Positions 37,711 to 51,000 of a stretch of DNA of 64,000 bases are shown here, piece by piece. Numbering within the stretch: position 1 is the stretch's first letter; every line of letters begins with the position of its first letter. The notes below the pieces were generated by a model, which saw only the letters and a program-made list of their open reading frames with translations, ran no database searches and was not told where the DNA came from. The stretch comes from Acanthaster planci (lineage: Eukaryota; Echinodermata; Asteroidea; Valvatida; Acanthasteridae), in NCBI RefSeq assembly GCF_001949145.1, contig NW_019091591.1, positions 331,530 through 395,529 of the forward strand. The letters are read 5' to 3'. The translations under genes and the position numbers were made by a program.

Positions 37711-38048
37711 GTTACGCCCCAACTATAGCATCAGGCCCAACTATAGTTGGGCCGTCCCAACAAGAGTGCTACAGTTGGGCCGGCCCAACTACAGCAGAGA
37801 GGTCCTGTGTGCATGATGTGCCCAGCATGTGACAAAGTCACATTGTTTACAAATGTCATGTCATTGGTCATAGGGCTAAGTGCCTCATTTTTGATGAATT
37901 GTGTCAAGTGTGAGACACATTGACTTGGATAATGTTGAGACATTTCCCACAGACATTGGCCAACAATAGTTGGGCCAGCCCAACTGCAGCACTACAGTTG
38001 GGACTGTCCCAACTATAGTTGGGACTTATGCTATAGTTGGGGCGTAAC
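37711..38048. mobile_element. Foldback MITE with 21-bp perfect terminal inverted repeats
   Basis: The ends 37711-37731 (GTTACGCCCCAACTATAGCA plus T) and 38028-38048 are perfect inverse complements. The flanks ATATCT and ATATCC suggest a target duplication of about five bases. Inside, the 16-base palindrome CCCAACTATAGTTGGG occurs at both 37736-37751 and 38008-38023, with several partial copies of CCAACTA/TAGTTGG. The 338-bp unit has no coding capacity. The family is unknown. Confidence 0.82.
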
Positions 38049-39080
38049 ATATCCCCGAGGAAGGTATAATGACGCACACAAGATTTTTGATCAATCTCTA
38101 GTGCCCGGACGATAATAACGTTAGTCATGTTAGTAGACTAACATGACTAACTAGTAAGCCTAGGCCTACTACTAGTACTATCAGGGTTTCCCCATAACTA
38201 TTTATACGATTCCATTTATACTATTGGCCAGCCGGACGTTTATGGATATGGTACAAGCCACATCTTGCCTGGCGTGTCAAGGCATGCAAGGTTTCGAGTG
38301 GCCCTTTTTTGTATGTTACACAGTCATGACAGGGCAAAAATAAATTTTTCCAATTTGTTGGTTGAATATGTGAGTACAGTTGCACATTTATTGTTGCATT
38401 TTGTCCCAAGATATGAAAGGATTTAGGCCTACAGTACATGTACATCAAACATCCCTCACCATTTCCCTCATTTCAGAACACATACCGGTAATAATACTAA
38501 AGCCACTGTAAGCAGCGTTGTGACATTTTGATCAGTAAATGGCAAATGCTGGCAATTCTTTTGACAGGTCTGCCGGTGGACTTCAAAAAGGGTTTGGATG
38601 GTCCCCGGATGTTTTGACCAGCGTTATGTTTGAACTTTGCTACTACAACTGTTAATTGATGAAGCACAGTTTGTGTACTTGTGTGCTACTCACTAAAAAA
38701 CACTAACTTGCCCTCATTTAGAGTACAGATCAGTACTGCACCTGTACTATTTACACGTAAGCTCTTATTAGATACAGACATGTCTGTATGCATAAAAGGA
38801 ATTGCTTTTAAGTTTTAGCATGAATGCAGAGATTCTCCCCCCTCCTCTATCATGTCTTCTCAAATTAGTGATTTTAAACCAGTAGGCAGTTTTATTAACG
38901 GTGGATTTGTGATGTCGGCTAGCTATTGGTTCTTGCATTTCAGCTTTTACTTGAAGAGTTTAATCAGTGTCAGCTGGTTTGGAGTTGACTGCAAGGTGTG
39001 TGTGAGGTCTCACATCATCAAGCATTGGGACTGTGCATGTTACTCCAATGAATCCAGACAACAGCATTCATCAAATCAAC

Positions 39081-42000
39081 ATGCCTAAGCTTCTACACAG
39101 ACAGAGTGAGAGTGCAAGGAAGAGGATGGAGCACTGCCAATATTTGGTAAATAAAAGGCCTTGTCTAAATTACATGTACAGTAGTTGCTTGGTTACAGCA
39201 GTCAATATAACACTTGCCTTTGGAAGCCACTAGCTTTGGTGGCTTCAGCCATCTTCCCTGGATTGCATATCTGAGACAAAAACTGCTTTTACAACTTAAT
39301 TAGCTGAGCACATCAGCACATGCCTATGGAAACCAACAGACTGATTGTGCCTACTATTTGTGATGAGACCTAGAGTGGGTATCAAACATCAACAGACAGT
39401 GTCCTCCCAAAGCAAAGTGTGTCATACGTATTATGTAGCAAAAATAAAGCTGACACTGTGACAGTTGGAAAGTACATACATGTACATTTCATGTACACCT
39501 ACTATATGAGCTGGATATACATAATTTATAATATACATGTAATTAAAAAAATCTGTTGTTCTAAGTTGTATTTTTAAATTTCAATTTACAGGCAACAGAA
39601 TCTCCTGAGCCAACTTATGACCTTTCTCGTTGTGAAATTTCGGAGGTATGCATATGTAACAAATAGTCTTCAAGCTAAATACCACTAAATGGTTTTGGTC
39701 CCAGATAAAAGGTTGCAATGTTTTATGTCAGTTGAACTGCACTATGCTTGTGTGTGGAATTAGGGTTATTGTTATGGCACAGGTCTGTAATGCAGCACTT
39801 CACATGTGCATCTTGACTGAGGTCTTTGAAAAAGACTACACGAAATCACTTACTTTTCAAAAAGCATCGAAATGTAGGTGCATGTACACCTGTTCCAGTT
39901 GTCTATTTTACATCCAAGACACAAGATCCCCTTTGTGATGCATGTTGAGAAGACATCGTCAAAGGGGATACTGACAAGATGCTATGAACTTCTGACCCAT
40001 GATTGTAGATTATAGGTGGGTAATTCCAGAAATTAGTGGTCCAAAAGTGTGACATTTTTTTCACATCTGACCTTTGGTATTTGACATGGAAATATTACCA
40101 GAATTAATTTTAAACTGTTACTATTTGTTTAGCAGGTAATTTGCACTAATTCATCACTCTTGGAAATTAGACAGTGTGTTCCGAACTTACAAAATCGTAT
40201 GTCAGATGTGACAGAGACACAAAAAAATGGACCCCTAATTTCTTGAATTACCCTTGTAAATGTATGAATATACTTCATTGATAATCATATAAATACTTGT
40301 TGCATTTCTAATCTTTACTGTTTATATATGTGCATGTACAGTATATGTACATGTATGTGATAACATTTTTCATGTGTATTTTAATTTCTGAATGCAGGTT
40401 CCCAGTGGCACATTCTCTATGTGCAAGGTATTAAGGAAAGAAGTAAGTCATATTCTAGTCAATAATTTTTGCCTGTGGTGTGGGGGTCCATGGTGTTTTG
40501 TACACCTGAGGGGCAAATGACACTTGAGGCAAAGTGAGGGTGTACAAACCCATGGACCCTGCCACTGCAGGCAACAATTGTTTTGTTATACCATGGTCAT
40601 AGATTACTTGCAGACGAGAAAAGACAACGGCACAAGCATTTTATATAAACAGCGATGGCTTTCGCAGCAGAAACAGATCAGAGCATGTTATTGTGTTCCA
40701 CAAGCATTGCTGAGTGCACGAATGGAAGTCTCATAACCCACGGGCCTCTGTCATGATCAACGTGAAGAAACTAGCCATGTGAACGGAAACAGTGCTTCAA
40801 TGTCCTTGAAACAGTGCACATCTCCTACAATAATTGGCACAGAGTACCATCATGGCTATCCACATTTCGTACTCAAAATTATATAATTACAATGCAGTTA
40901 ACACAACGCGTCAATTGTGGAAAGATCACCGTTGTTCATTATTGTTTGTGGCTGGGTAACGTCGCCAGTGCATGTGATGCGTGAATGATACATGCGCGCT
41001 TGTAGCAGTATCATGCGATCAATTCACAACCAATAAAAATTCACTGTCTGTGACTGTGTTACAACCCTGTTGTAACCTTGCTATAAATGAGCATTACATT
41101 GGTATACATGTACTTTGAAGCATGAAGGATTTATCAATGAGATAATAACTGAAATTGATCCACAAAAAGATTGTCTAGGAAAAGTGTGTTGACAGGCAAC
41201 TGTGATCACACTTTACGTATTAATACAACCAGTTTTCACGAGAGTGTTAATTTTTGATTAGCTTATATGCTCTTCATGAATTTTGCAACGCTAGTGTGTT
41301 AAAGGTTTCTCGGCTGACGCAATGTTTTTCTGTGCCATTTAGTTGAAAGATCTTTCAATTTCACATGGTTTGGACAACTAGGCTGAACCTGTAGTGCACT
41401 TTGTTGCAAGGACAGTTTTAACTGAGAAATTCATGCCTAAAATCACGCATGGCTGTGACTTTTTCATTCATGTAAACGATAACAATTCTCCTAGCAATTG
41501 TCCTGTTTTTTAAATTTAGTACCCACAGTACTTATTCTTGGCTATGTGGCCTAGTGACTGTGACAGGTCTGTGTATGAAATCTTGTATTGAAAATGAAAT
41601 CTGAAGGCTATCAGTTTTTATTTTCTGAACCACAGGCCCTGATTTTGAGTGAGAACTTCTTGTCGTCACTATCAGGAGGTGGCAACATAAAAGATTTAGC
41701 TATGTTACGGGTGAGTTCATAAAGCAACTTACATGAATTATAACTTAGTACTTGAGTTTATATTTAAGGAAGGACTGATATTTCTTTGTCTTATCACTAT
41801 CTTCTGGTGATATTTTGCTAGTTTTAGCACAGGAAAAGAATCTGTTTTAATTTGTTTGAAAATAGCCGTAGAAAAGCAGTTGTGTGTTAACTATCATCAG
41901 TGACCTCAAAGGTACATGCACATTTACGGTGTTATAGCTATGCCTGTTGGTGCTAGTCGAGGATCTCAACAACAGCATTCTACCGTCTGGTACTAAGCTT

Positions 42001-45000
42001 GATGAAACTGTCCACCGACCAGCTCAAAACCCTTAAAAAGCGTAGAATAAATATTAGTCACTGAGAAAATTTCATTTTTTTACCTGGAAGATTAAAAAAA
42101 ATTTTAGCTCTTGATCACTTTGGGTATAAAAGCTCATTGAAAAAGCGATCTAAAGTCCCCTTATATGGGTCCTTGGACCCTGGCCATGACCGGGACCCCC
42201 GGCTTTGCTTCACTCTTTCTGTTCGCCATTACCAGATTGTCCTGCACTGAAAAAAGGCTGGCTGTAACACTGCACCTTTACATACTGTTAATTTTTACAT
42301 CATGTATGTATAATAAATATTTGGTGACACCTTGCAAGAAATTGTAAAGATATCATGTTTTGAACATTTTTATTGGATGGATTTATTTGTGCCTTTGATC
42401 TAATTGTTTAGGTACTTGATTTACATGGCAATAAGTTTTCTGAGATACCTGATGCAGTGACAGATATAAGTGGCTTACAAGTGTTGGCTTTGGACAACAA
42501 TAACCTCAAAAAGCTTCCACGGGATATTGGCAAACTGCAGGCTCTGCAGACACTTAGTGTTAAAGGTACATGTATGCATCCTATATTTTTGTTTCATCTT
42601 CTAAATTTTTTTTGCAAATGCTTCTATGTATTGTAACGGCCTCTGAATCTGAATCACAAAGAATATAACCAAAAGCCAGTAATTTACAGTGTCAGTAGTT
42701 TATTAAACATAAAATAGTTGGAGGGGAATTAAATTATCCAACTCTTACATTTCATTAACCAAGCCGCAGCAGTGCAGAGTTGTCCACTGGTACTAATGTC
42801 TAAGAAAATAAAACGAACCAACACAGCCAACTCCCAATTTCACACTGGGCTAAAAAAACAAAAGGGTTTCAAAGGAAAGTGACAAGTCAGTTAACAAAGG
42901 AAGTTCCAGTTACACACTAAAAAAGAATGGCTAATCTTATGTGGCATTCCATTGTGTGGCCTCAGCTAGGGGCACATCTGGCTTAGGCCAGGCAATGGTA
43001 TGTAAGACATTTAATGAGTACTGCTGTGGCTGGCACAAAAATAAATGATTGTTACAGTATGTATTTTGAAAAGAACACCTTTTACCTGCAACATTAATAA
43101 AAGACTGAAAATAAATGAAAGATAGTCAGTGTGAGAGCACTTAACAAAGAACACCTGTCAAGTCAGTAGACAACATGCGGTATTGAAATACCTGCCAAAC
43201 AGCAGGGTGGCTGGCTGTGGGGTGCTTGTGTAGAGTAATGGCATGCTATTTGCTGCAAAGATTCCCAAGGCTAATATACAGAATATGATTGTATGGGTTG
43301 CTCGCTTCCTCAAACTGGTTTCGTTTCTTTCCATTGGATGCATAGGTAATCAACTTAAAGAACTACCAGGGAGTATTGTCCAAATGAAGTCCTTGAGATC
43401 ATTGGACATTTCTGTCAATAAAATCAAGGAGTTGCCATCTAAATTATGCTACATTCGGACGCTTGAGGTAAGATGGCTGCTCTACAAGGTGACTAAGGCT
43501 TAATTCTCAGATGTTGCAAATGTAAAAACCCTATCATTCCCCATCCCTTCAGTTTGCAACGGCAGAGTTTTGTGGAAATTTGATGCGTTGAGTTCTGTGT
43601 ACGTATGAAACTTACCACATGTACATAAAGTGTTGGGTTCTGATGGGATCTGTATTGTACAGATGCAGGACATGTAATAGCGTTGGGTTTTGACTTACTG
43701 GGTATGGTCGGTATTGCCCAGTACCTGCTGCTGGGTGTCTGATGAATAGTGCTGCTGGTATGTGTGTGCCTGTAAAGGGAGTCATTTGGCCATGTACATG
43801 TACCTGTCATTAAGGAGTGAAATACATGTAAATTGCCCCAGTGTGTTCGGTGACCTTGCTGTTTTCAGAGAAGCCAAAGATAAAACAAAGTAACCTAACC
43901 CCCCCAAAAATGTAATTTTGTATAACCCTGCAGTTGTTGGATCTTGAAGGGACGAGTACAGTAAAGTCGGCACTCTTGGGACTCTAGAAATTATTACAAC
44001 TTACGCGACTGCCGACTTGTGTTGTAAGTCAGCATTTTGCCGACTTACACGCACACATGTATTGCCTATGTACATGTGCATTATGATTCCTTGCACTGAT
44101 TCAATGGCTTTGATTTACCCTGGTTTATTTCTACCTCCATGGTTGATCCCAGCAAAGTTATTCTTGATTATTATCCTCACGGGCTGCAAATTTGATTGAT
44201 CATGTTCCGTTAAGGATGAAGCAAGGACTGCAAGCCACTTGCATATCACATCTTGACTCGACAGTGCAGTACGTACATGTACGTAATACAGTTACGGTAC
44301 AGAAAACATACACTCATCCACCACACACGCGCATTGGTTAAGTTCGTTCAATATAGTCTGGATACCAGACCCGATGATTCTGGCTACCTGACAAATCGTT
44401 ATCATGGGTCGTCAGGGATTCTTTGGGCAGGGAACCAGACTACGTTCAATAAGGCGACCCCCAAAATGGACAGAGTGCATGAAAGTAGCACTATGAGGGG
44501 TTACTGGTATTGATGTACTCATGCTTGCTGCGCGTTTACGGGACTTGTCACTTGACACTTCTTGGCAACTGCGGTGAAGGAAACTGATACGGAAGCATGA
44601 TTTTTTTTAATGCCGACTTACACAGAAGAATTTTTGTGGTTTTGTGGAAAAGGGACCAAGAAAAACATGCGATGTCAGGTCAACATGCCCCCTGACCGAC
44701 TCACCCCTTCTCATCAACTCGCACCCCTGACTGACTCGCCCCCGACCGACTCGCCCCTGACCGACTCGACCCCTGGCCGACTTACCCTCTGGCCTACTTG
44801 CACCCTGACCGACTCACCCCCTAGGAACCTCAAGCAAGTATGGCCGGCCCAGTGTGTAAAATAAAACCGAATGGTTCTAATGAAGCGACAAGAACGACTC
44901 ACAGACGGTGATGGATATTTGGACATCACCACTAATCACTTATTTATTCAAACGTCTCAGCGCTTCCCACATCTACTGTCTGATTAGGTTATTTGTACAT

Positions 45001-48000
45001 CCAACATACCCTCAGGATTAAAAACTTCGAACCCTCCATCCCATTAATATTTGGGTTTGTGACTGAGGTTCGCAGAAGGGACGCCAAAAAGAAGAGGGGA
45101 AAAAGAACGTATATTCTCCCGGTAGCTTTTTTAATGAAAAGATGTGATGTAGTTAAAAAGACATTCTAATCTTGTCAATTTCCTGTTGGTGTTTCCCTAT
45201 CTAGTTATACCTGACTAGATAGTTATACCTGACACGATAATACTGAATTAGTTTTACCAATATTAAAAAATATTTTTACCCCAAATTCCACAGAAGGGGA
45301 ACATCCACCAAGCTTTAAATATTTTAACTATCATAATTCTCAACTTTGGGTGCCCGCTACAAATGCCAAAACCTATTTTTATGGGCAGCAATCACCGATT
45401 CCATCTCCAACTGATTGGATTTTTTAAAAATTAAATGGTGAATGGGCCGGCCATACGTGCTTGGCAAACTTAGGGGGGCGAGTTGGCCAGGGGGCGAGTT
45501 GGCCAGGGGGCGAGTTGGCCAGGGGGCGAGTCGGTCAGGGGGTGAGTTGGCTAGGGGGCGAGTTGGGCAAGGGGCGAGTTGGTCAGGGGGAGAGTTGGTA
45601 AGAGGCGAGTCGGTAAGGGGCGAGTCGGCCAGGGGACTTGAACGATATGACGGGTTACGCGATGCCGACTTAGTTTACTGTACATTGTGTTTCCATTCCT
45701 ATACATAGTATATGACCAAGTATCCCCACTCTATACCAAAACCCAACAATTTACTGCCTGTTGGAATTTGTTGGGTTGTGTACCGACACAGTAAGTGGAC
45801 TGTTGGAATCTGGCTGGTTGAGTACATATACCCACTCAGCGGCGAAAGGGTGTCAGAATTTGACGGGTTGAGTCAGCCATTTAGAAAAATGCTGAGGGGG
45901 TTAGAGGAAACTACAATTGTTGGATTTGGAAAGTTGAAAAATGTTTTCACTTCCCTGGTAGCCATGAGGTTGTAAATTATAGATTATCTTAAAATCCCAC
46001 GAATATTGCCCTTTCAATGAAAAGGGCCTAATATTTCAATAGTTATCTAGTATTGACCAGTACCTAAGTGAATGTCATAACCTTTAATGTGTAACCTTTA
46101 ATACAACATTCTCTGGAAAGGCATCTGAGTTACATGCCAGGAATAAAAAAGCACCCTTTCGGGCCAATGTCTTTGTTGTACCTCCATGCTGGTTTCTTGG
46201 CAATAAGTACTAGCCCTTAACTGCATGCTAGATACCTAATACATGCACGTCTAGTACTAAAATTTTTCTGTTATTTGTGATGCAGATCATGCAGAGAAAG
46301 TTAGCAAGGAGTTTCAACACTTATTTTATATTTCTAAAACAGGTTTGATTAAATCAATCTTTAGTTGAGTGTACAACATGCGTCTTCTTCAGGCCCTTGT
46401 TTTATTGTATCATTCGAAATATATGCTTTGAGTCTTTACTTTTTTCTGCAGACTCTGACTCTGGATGCAAATAACATGAAACATCCTTTGGCGAGTGTGT
46501 GTATACGGGGTATTGAAGCAATTATGAAGTCACTTTGTGGAGGTATGTAGGCCTACATGCAAATGGATGCTTCCCCACTAATACGTAATATTGTTTGCAA
46601 AGTTTGGATCTGAGGGGGGACGGGGGGTTCCAGTACAGCAAAGAAATTAGTAAGCTTGTGAATTTTTTGCAAGTTCTTGCAGTGGTTTAAATTTATATAT
46701 ACATTGCCGTAAAACCGCTTATGAAAATTAATATCCCTGACACAAAGTTCATTTGTCTATGGATTACTTGCATTGTTAATTACCATGTCCATGTAATTCC
46801 ATTTTAGAGTGTGGTATTGATTACAGTCCACCATCCCAACATGTTCTGAGTGTGCTGGATCCTCCCAAAATAAGTCCTGTCACAGACAAACCATCACTCC
46901 AGAGCCTTGAACAAGAGGAAGCCAGTTTGAGTAACAGCATAATGCAGTATGAGAAACTTCAGGTAAAAGAACTAACTTGGGCTATGCATCCCTCAGGTGT
47001 TCATTTCATCATATCCCATATCACAGCAGTCAACAACGGCTGATAAATACGTACTTATTCATATTACATATTGTGTATTACACATCGTACTTCTATTGGT
47101 TGTACATTGGCCTTTGAGAGTCGCCCTTGAACCTTGTTTACAGAACTACTCAAAGGCCCTGCTGTTATAATCAATTGGATTCCTCTGCAGGGGAAAAAAA
47201 GATTAGAGAGGGTAAGGATGGAAAAGGAACTTGAAGAAATGGAGAGAGATCAAGCCCGACTGATGATTCAGACAGATCAACGACACATGGGATTACTCAA
47301 GGCATTGGAAAAGGTCACTATTCATATCTATCTTTTAACTAATCGTTACGGAATAAATTATTCGTAAAGCACAGATGAAATGGAACAATTTTACTAATTA
47401 ATAATGTAGCATTGATAGTTAAAGTTTAATGTAGCGGTACGTAAAACATCTCAAAGTTTTATTTTTCACTCAAATGACATGAAAAATATACTGTCCTAGG
47501 CTCTGGTACAGTAATGATGCACCGGTAATGCTGACAATGATGCTAAAACTTGTCAGAAATTTACAAAAGCTGTTGCTGAAATTTTGTCTTTAGTTTTAAC
47601 CTCTTATCTTTGTTATCTGCATGTATGTGTTTACAGCTTGTAAGTCTAGATCTGTACCTGCTCATGACAAACTTACAATTTCAATATTTGTTGTTTACAA
47701 TTTTTTTTCAGGAACAAGCTGACTTGGATTCTGGTATTAAGACACTACAAGAAAGAAGTGACATAGAGAAGCAAAACTTACTTGCTATGCTACATGATGG
47801 TGTGTGGGAGTTTGTCAATCCTTAGCGTACATTTACTTGCCTTGTGTTTGTAATGCATAGTCCTAACCCCTTTAGGACCAAAGTGGGATGCTGCTTGTTT
47901 GGTAAAGCATTAATGTGCATGTCAGTTTTAGGAATGAAGTTTAATGATATTTGTGATTTCACTGTGGGCCAAGAATATCAACTTTTTCAATATGGCCTGC

Positions 48001-51000
48001 ACTGCAGAGGTACTTGTTCTTTCTCAGTTTACAAGCTGCAAGTATAGTAAACTTGTTAACTCATAAAGTTGGTTAACTCAAAACTCTGTTAATCTTAAAC
48101 ATATTCTACATTCCCGCTGAAAGCATAGGCATTAATGTGCAGTTTTGTTAGTTTATGTTCATTTTTTTTTTTAGAATAGAACATTTTACATAAAACACAC
48201 ATGAAAATCTTAGCAAACTAATGAATTTTACAAGAAATTTATTCTTGAATGTAAGGAAATAGCCACTTATAATGTCTCCAATAGCCACCCTGGGGCAAGT
48301 AGGGTTACATGTGCACTGTGCGTGTATGTTTGGGTAAGACTAGGGAACTTTCAATAGCCCAAAATCCGGATAACTCAAATTTTTTATCCATTCCCCTGGT
48401 GTTTGAGTTATCGAGAGTTTATTGTAATTAATAAAGAAATTTAATTTCACTGTAAAGGGCAATTTAAGTGAAGATACTGGAGCAGCTTGTTTAAAAACAT
48501 TGTGTACATTAAAGAGCTGCGTATTGAGAGAATAAAACCATAACCTATTTGGAAGAAGGAATGAAACATTGACATATACATCACTAATGCATCATAATCT
48601 TGTTCTTCTTTTGTTAAGTTGAGAAGCAGTCTACTGACCTTGTTGAGCAGCTTTTGGAGATGAATGAAAAGTGAGTGAAATTGTAATAGATTTTTGAAAC
48701 TTTACTTTTAGTTACGGATGATATTTGTATATCATTTTTAATGGCAGTGAATTGTGAAGTGTATGGTGCAGATGAAACATGCTATTCACATTTTCGATGC
48801 TTTTATGATATTGGGCCTCTTTCACTTTGGCACTGTGCACTTTGATCCGGAAGTGGTGAGGGGTTATCATTTGCTTTGCTCTACCAGATTGGAGAAATAA
48901 ATTGTTTACCAATTAGAGCCAATTATTTTCTGCGATCGCGGAAAATGGATGGAATTCACAGAATCAACACTTTGAAATGGAATCCACTACTTGAGATGGA
49001 ACTTGCAAAATTTCCAACTAAGAATGGCTTAAAAAGTAAAGAAAACTTGGTGCAAACTGCTACAAATAAATGCCTACCAAACCCTATTAAAATGCTTCCA
49101 TTTAATGTACGAATTATGCTGGAAAAATGCTAAATTACACCACTCCGTCGTCGGCACCGCTACCGATTCTTGCAAGCGCTATGGCGTGTGAGCCCCTTGT
49201 GTGCAGCACTACCCGGCACAGCGCAGCAGCGCGGTACGGCACACACATTAGCCGTTCACACGTGCACCATACTTGCATTGAAATCAAGGGGCAAACGAGT
49301 TCATACTCATACTCTGTGACCGGCTCTTCAAAAATGGGTATTATAGGGCTTTTTTTTCAAAATGAGTCGCATACATATTCAAATATAAGCTTTAATTTTG
49401 TGTAGGTTTGAACCCTGTGGCATTTTGCAATCTGGAGATATATTGATTTTTGCATAATCATATTACATTAATAGAATTGAATAAACCAAGAAGTAAAAAA
49501 CAAAATGTCCATATAAGGAGCCCTTAGTATGAAATAGCATAGTATCCTTTAATACCCTTTTTCGCAGAGTGGGTCACCTACATGTATGCTTATTGCACAC
49601 GTCAGGAATTCAGTCTGTGAATCTGCATAGACGCCTTGAGACAAGGCTAGTACTGCATGGCAAAACGATGAAACTGAGGCAGCAAAATGGAAGACGAATT
49701 ACATATTTCTTGAATTAAATGAAACCTAGTAAGCTTAGTGTGCCATAACTGAATGGGCCCTCGAAGTGTTTGATGAAAAGTGAGGTTTTCAGTCAAAAAC
49801 ATACATTTTAAGGCTCAGATTCTGAATTTCATCACAGAAATTACCAAAAGTTGGAAACAGTGCAGAATACTTCCAAACGATATTTGTTGCTTTTCTTTCT
49901 TTCTTTTTTTTAGAGGGGGTATGGTTGGGCAAATGGTTTCCATGCATAGTTTAAAACTTGCTCTCCGATTTCATGCTTACAAAGGGATGAAATGAAATTT
50001 GAACTTCCGAAGCAGAATTTGGGATTTGGTGAAACAGAAAATACCCATTTTTGAAACGGAAAATCATTGGCTCTAACCATGTTGAACTTCCTAATTCATC
50101 AATGTTACAAATAAGGTGAACTACTTTTATAATTGATAGAGTTGATTTATCACCACAGAGCACGCAAGAAAGAAGCACTTTTGGATCAGTTGGAGAAAGA
50201 GAGGTAAAGGCAGCTTGACATTTAATTATTGATTTATCAGTCCTGTCTCATGGTTACAGATCACAATGAAGATCAAACTGACATTGAGACCAATACCTCA
50301 CAAAGTGGGGTCATGAATTCTTTAACCTCAGATAAATTCGAACTTCAAAAATATTTATAGCATGGTTCTGTAGTTTAATTGAGACTGCCCTTGAATCTAT
50401 TGAGTAATAATAATCATAAACCAGTACCAAATTGGTACAGACATCTAGGCACAACCTGCCTCAGGCAATGATTGTCAAATGAATTGAATCTGGCAAAATA
50501 TTGATTGGAATATTTATCCAGAATGGAGTTGGATGCAACATTTAGCGTTATTGCAGAGGAACACGACTTCTTACGAGAAAGAGACATCCTAGACTTCATG
50601 CAGGTTATTGTAAAGGAGAACTATGAGCTAGAGCAACTGAGAAACACATATGATAAACACAAGGAAAATATCAGGAAGAAAGCTGAAGACAGGTTAGTGG
50701 GATGTAGTAATATTTTCAAATTAATCAAATTCATTCCATGTAAGGAAAGGCTGTCTCTTACAATTTATGTCTCAGTTATATGATCATGCAGATTAAAATG
50801 CTTATTGTGACTCATGAATCCAACCTGTATTCATGTGAAACATGCTGAAGGTTTTTGTGTAGCTTGGAATTTTTGTTCGAAGGCCAGACTTTTTCTTATT
50901 CCTTTGTCTTTGAGCTTTTTGTCAAAAACCTCTTGAAGAGCAGGGTGGAGAAATAGCATTGCATTTTTATTGGTAGTTGCTAAAAACACTAATTTTCACA

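Larger units (their letters stand above)
32145..39080. other. Intergenic region between the yolk-protein gene and LRSAM1 coding start
   Basis: No coding exon was found in this 6.9 kb. It contains the hairpin at 32321, the inverted-repeat elements at 32967 and 37711, and a 13-bp inverted pair at 35092-35104 and 35135-35147. A moderately CG-rich stretch at about 35280-35830 ends near a possible donor (TTACCGTAAGTG). That stretch may be the LRSAM1 promoter and a non-coding first exon, but this is a guess from composition. Confidence 0.45.

Noticed and set aside
44253-44513. Open frame inside the TA-flanked element that might be a transposase
   Set aside because: No DDE/D motif, helix-turn-helix or similarity to Tc1/mariner transposases could be seen.
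49136-49270. CG-rich patch in LRSAM1 intron 11 as an internal promoter or tRNA gene
   Set aside because: No A/B-box or cloverleaf could be traced and no exon follows; it may just be the inside of a diverged repeat.
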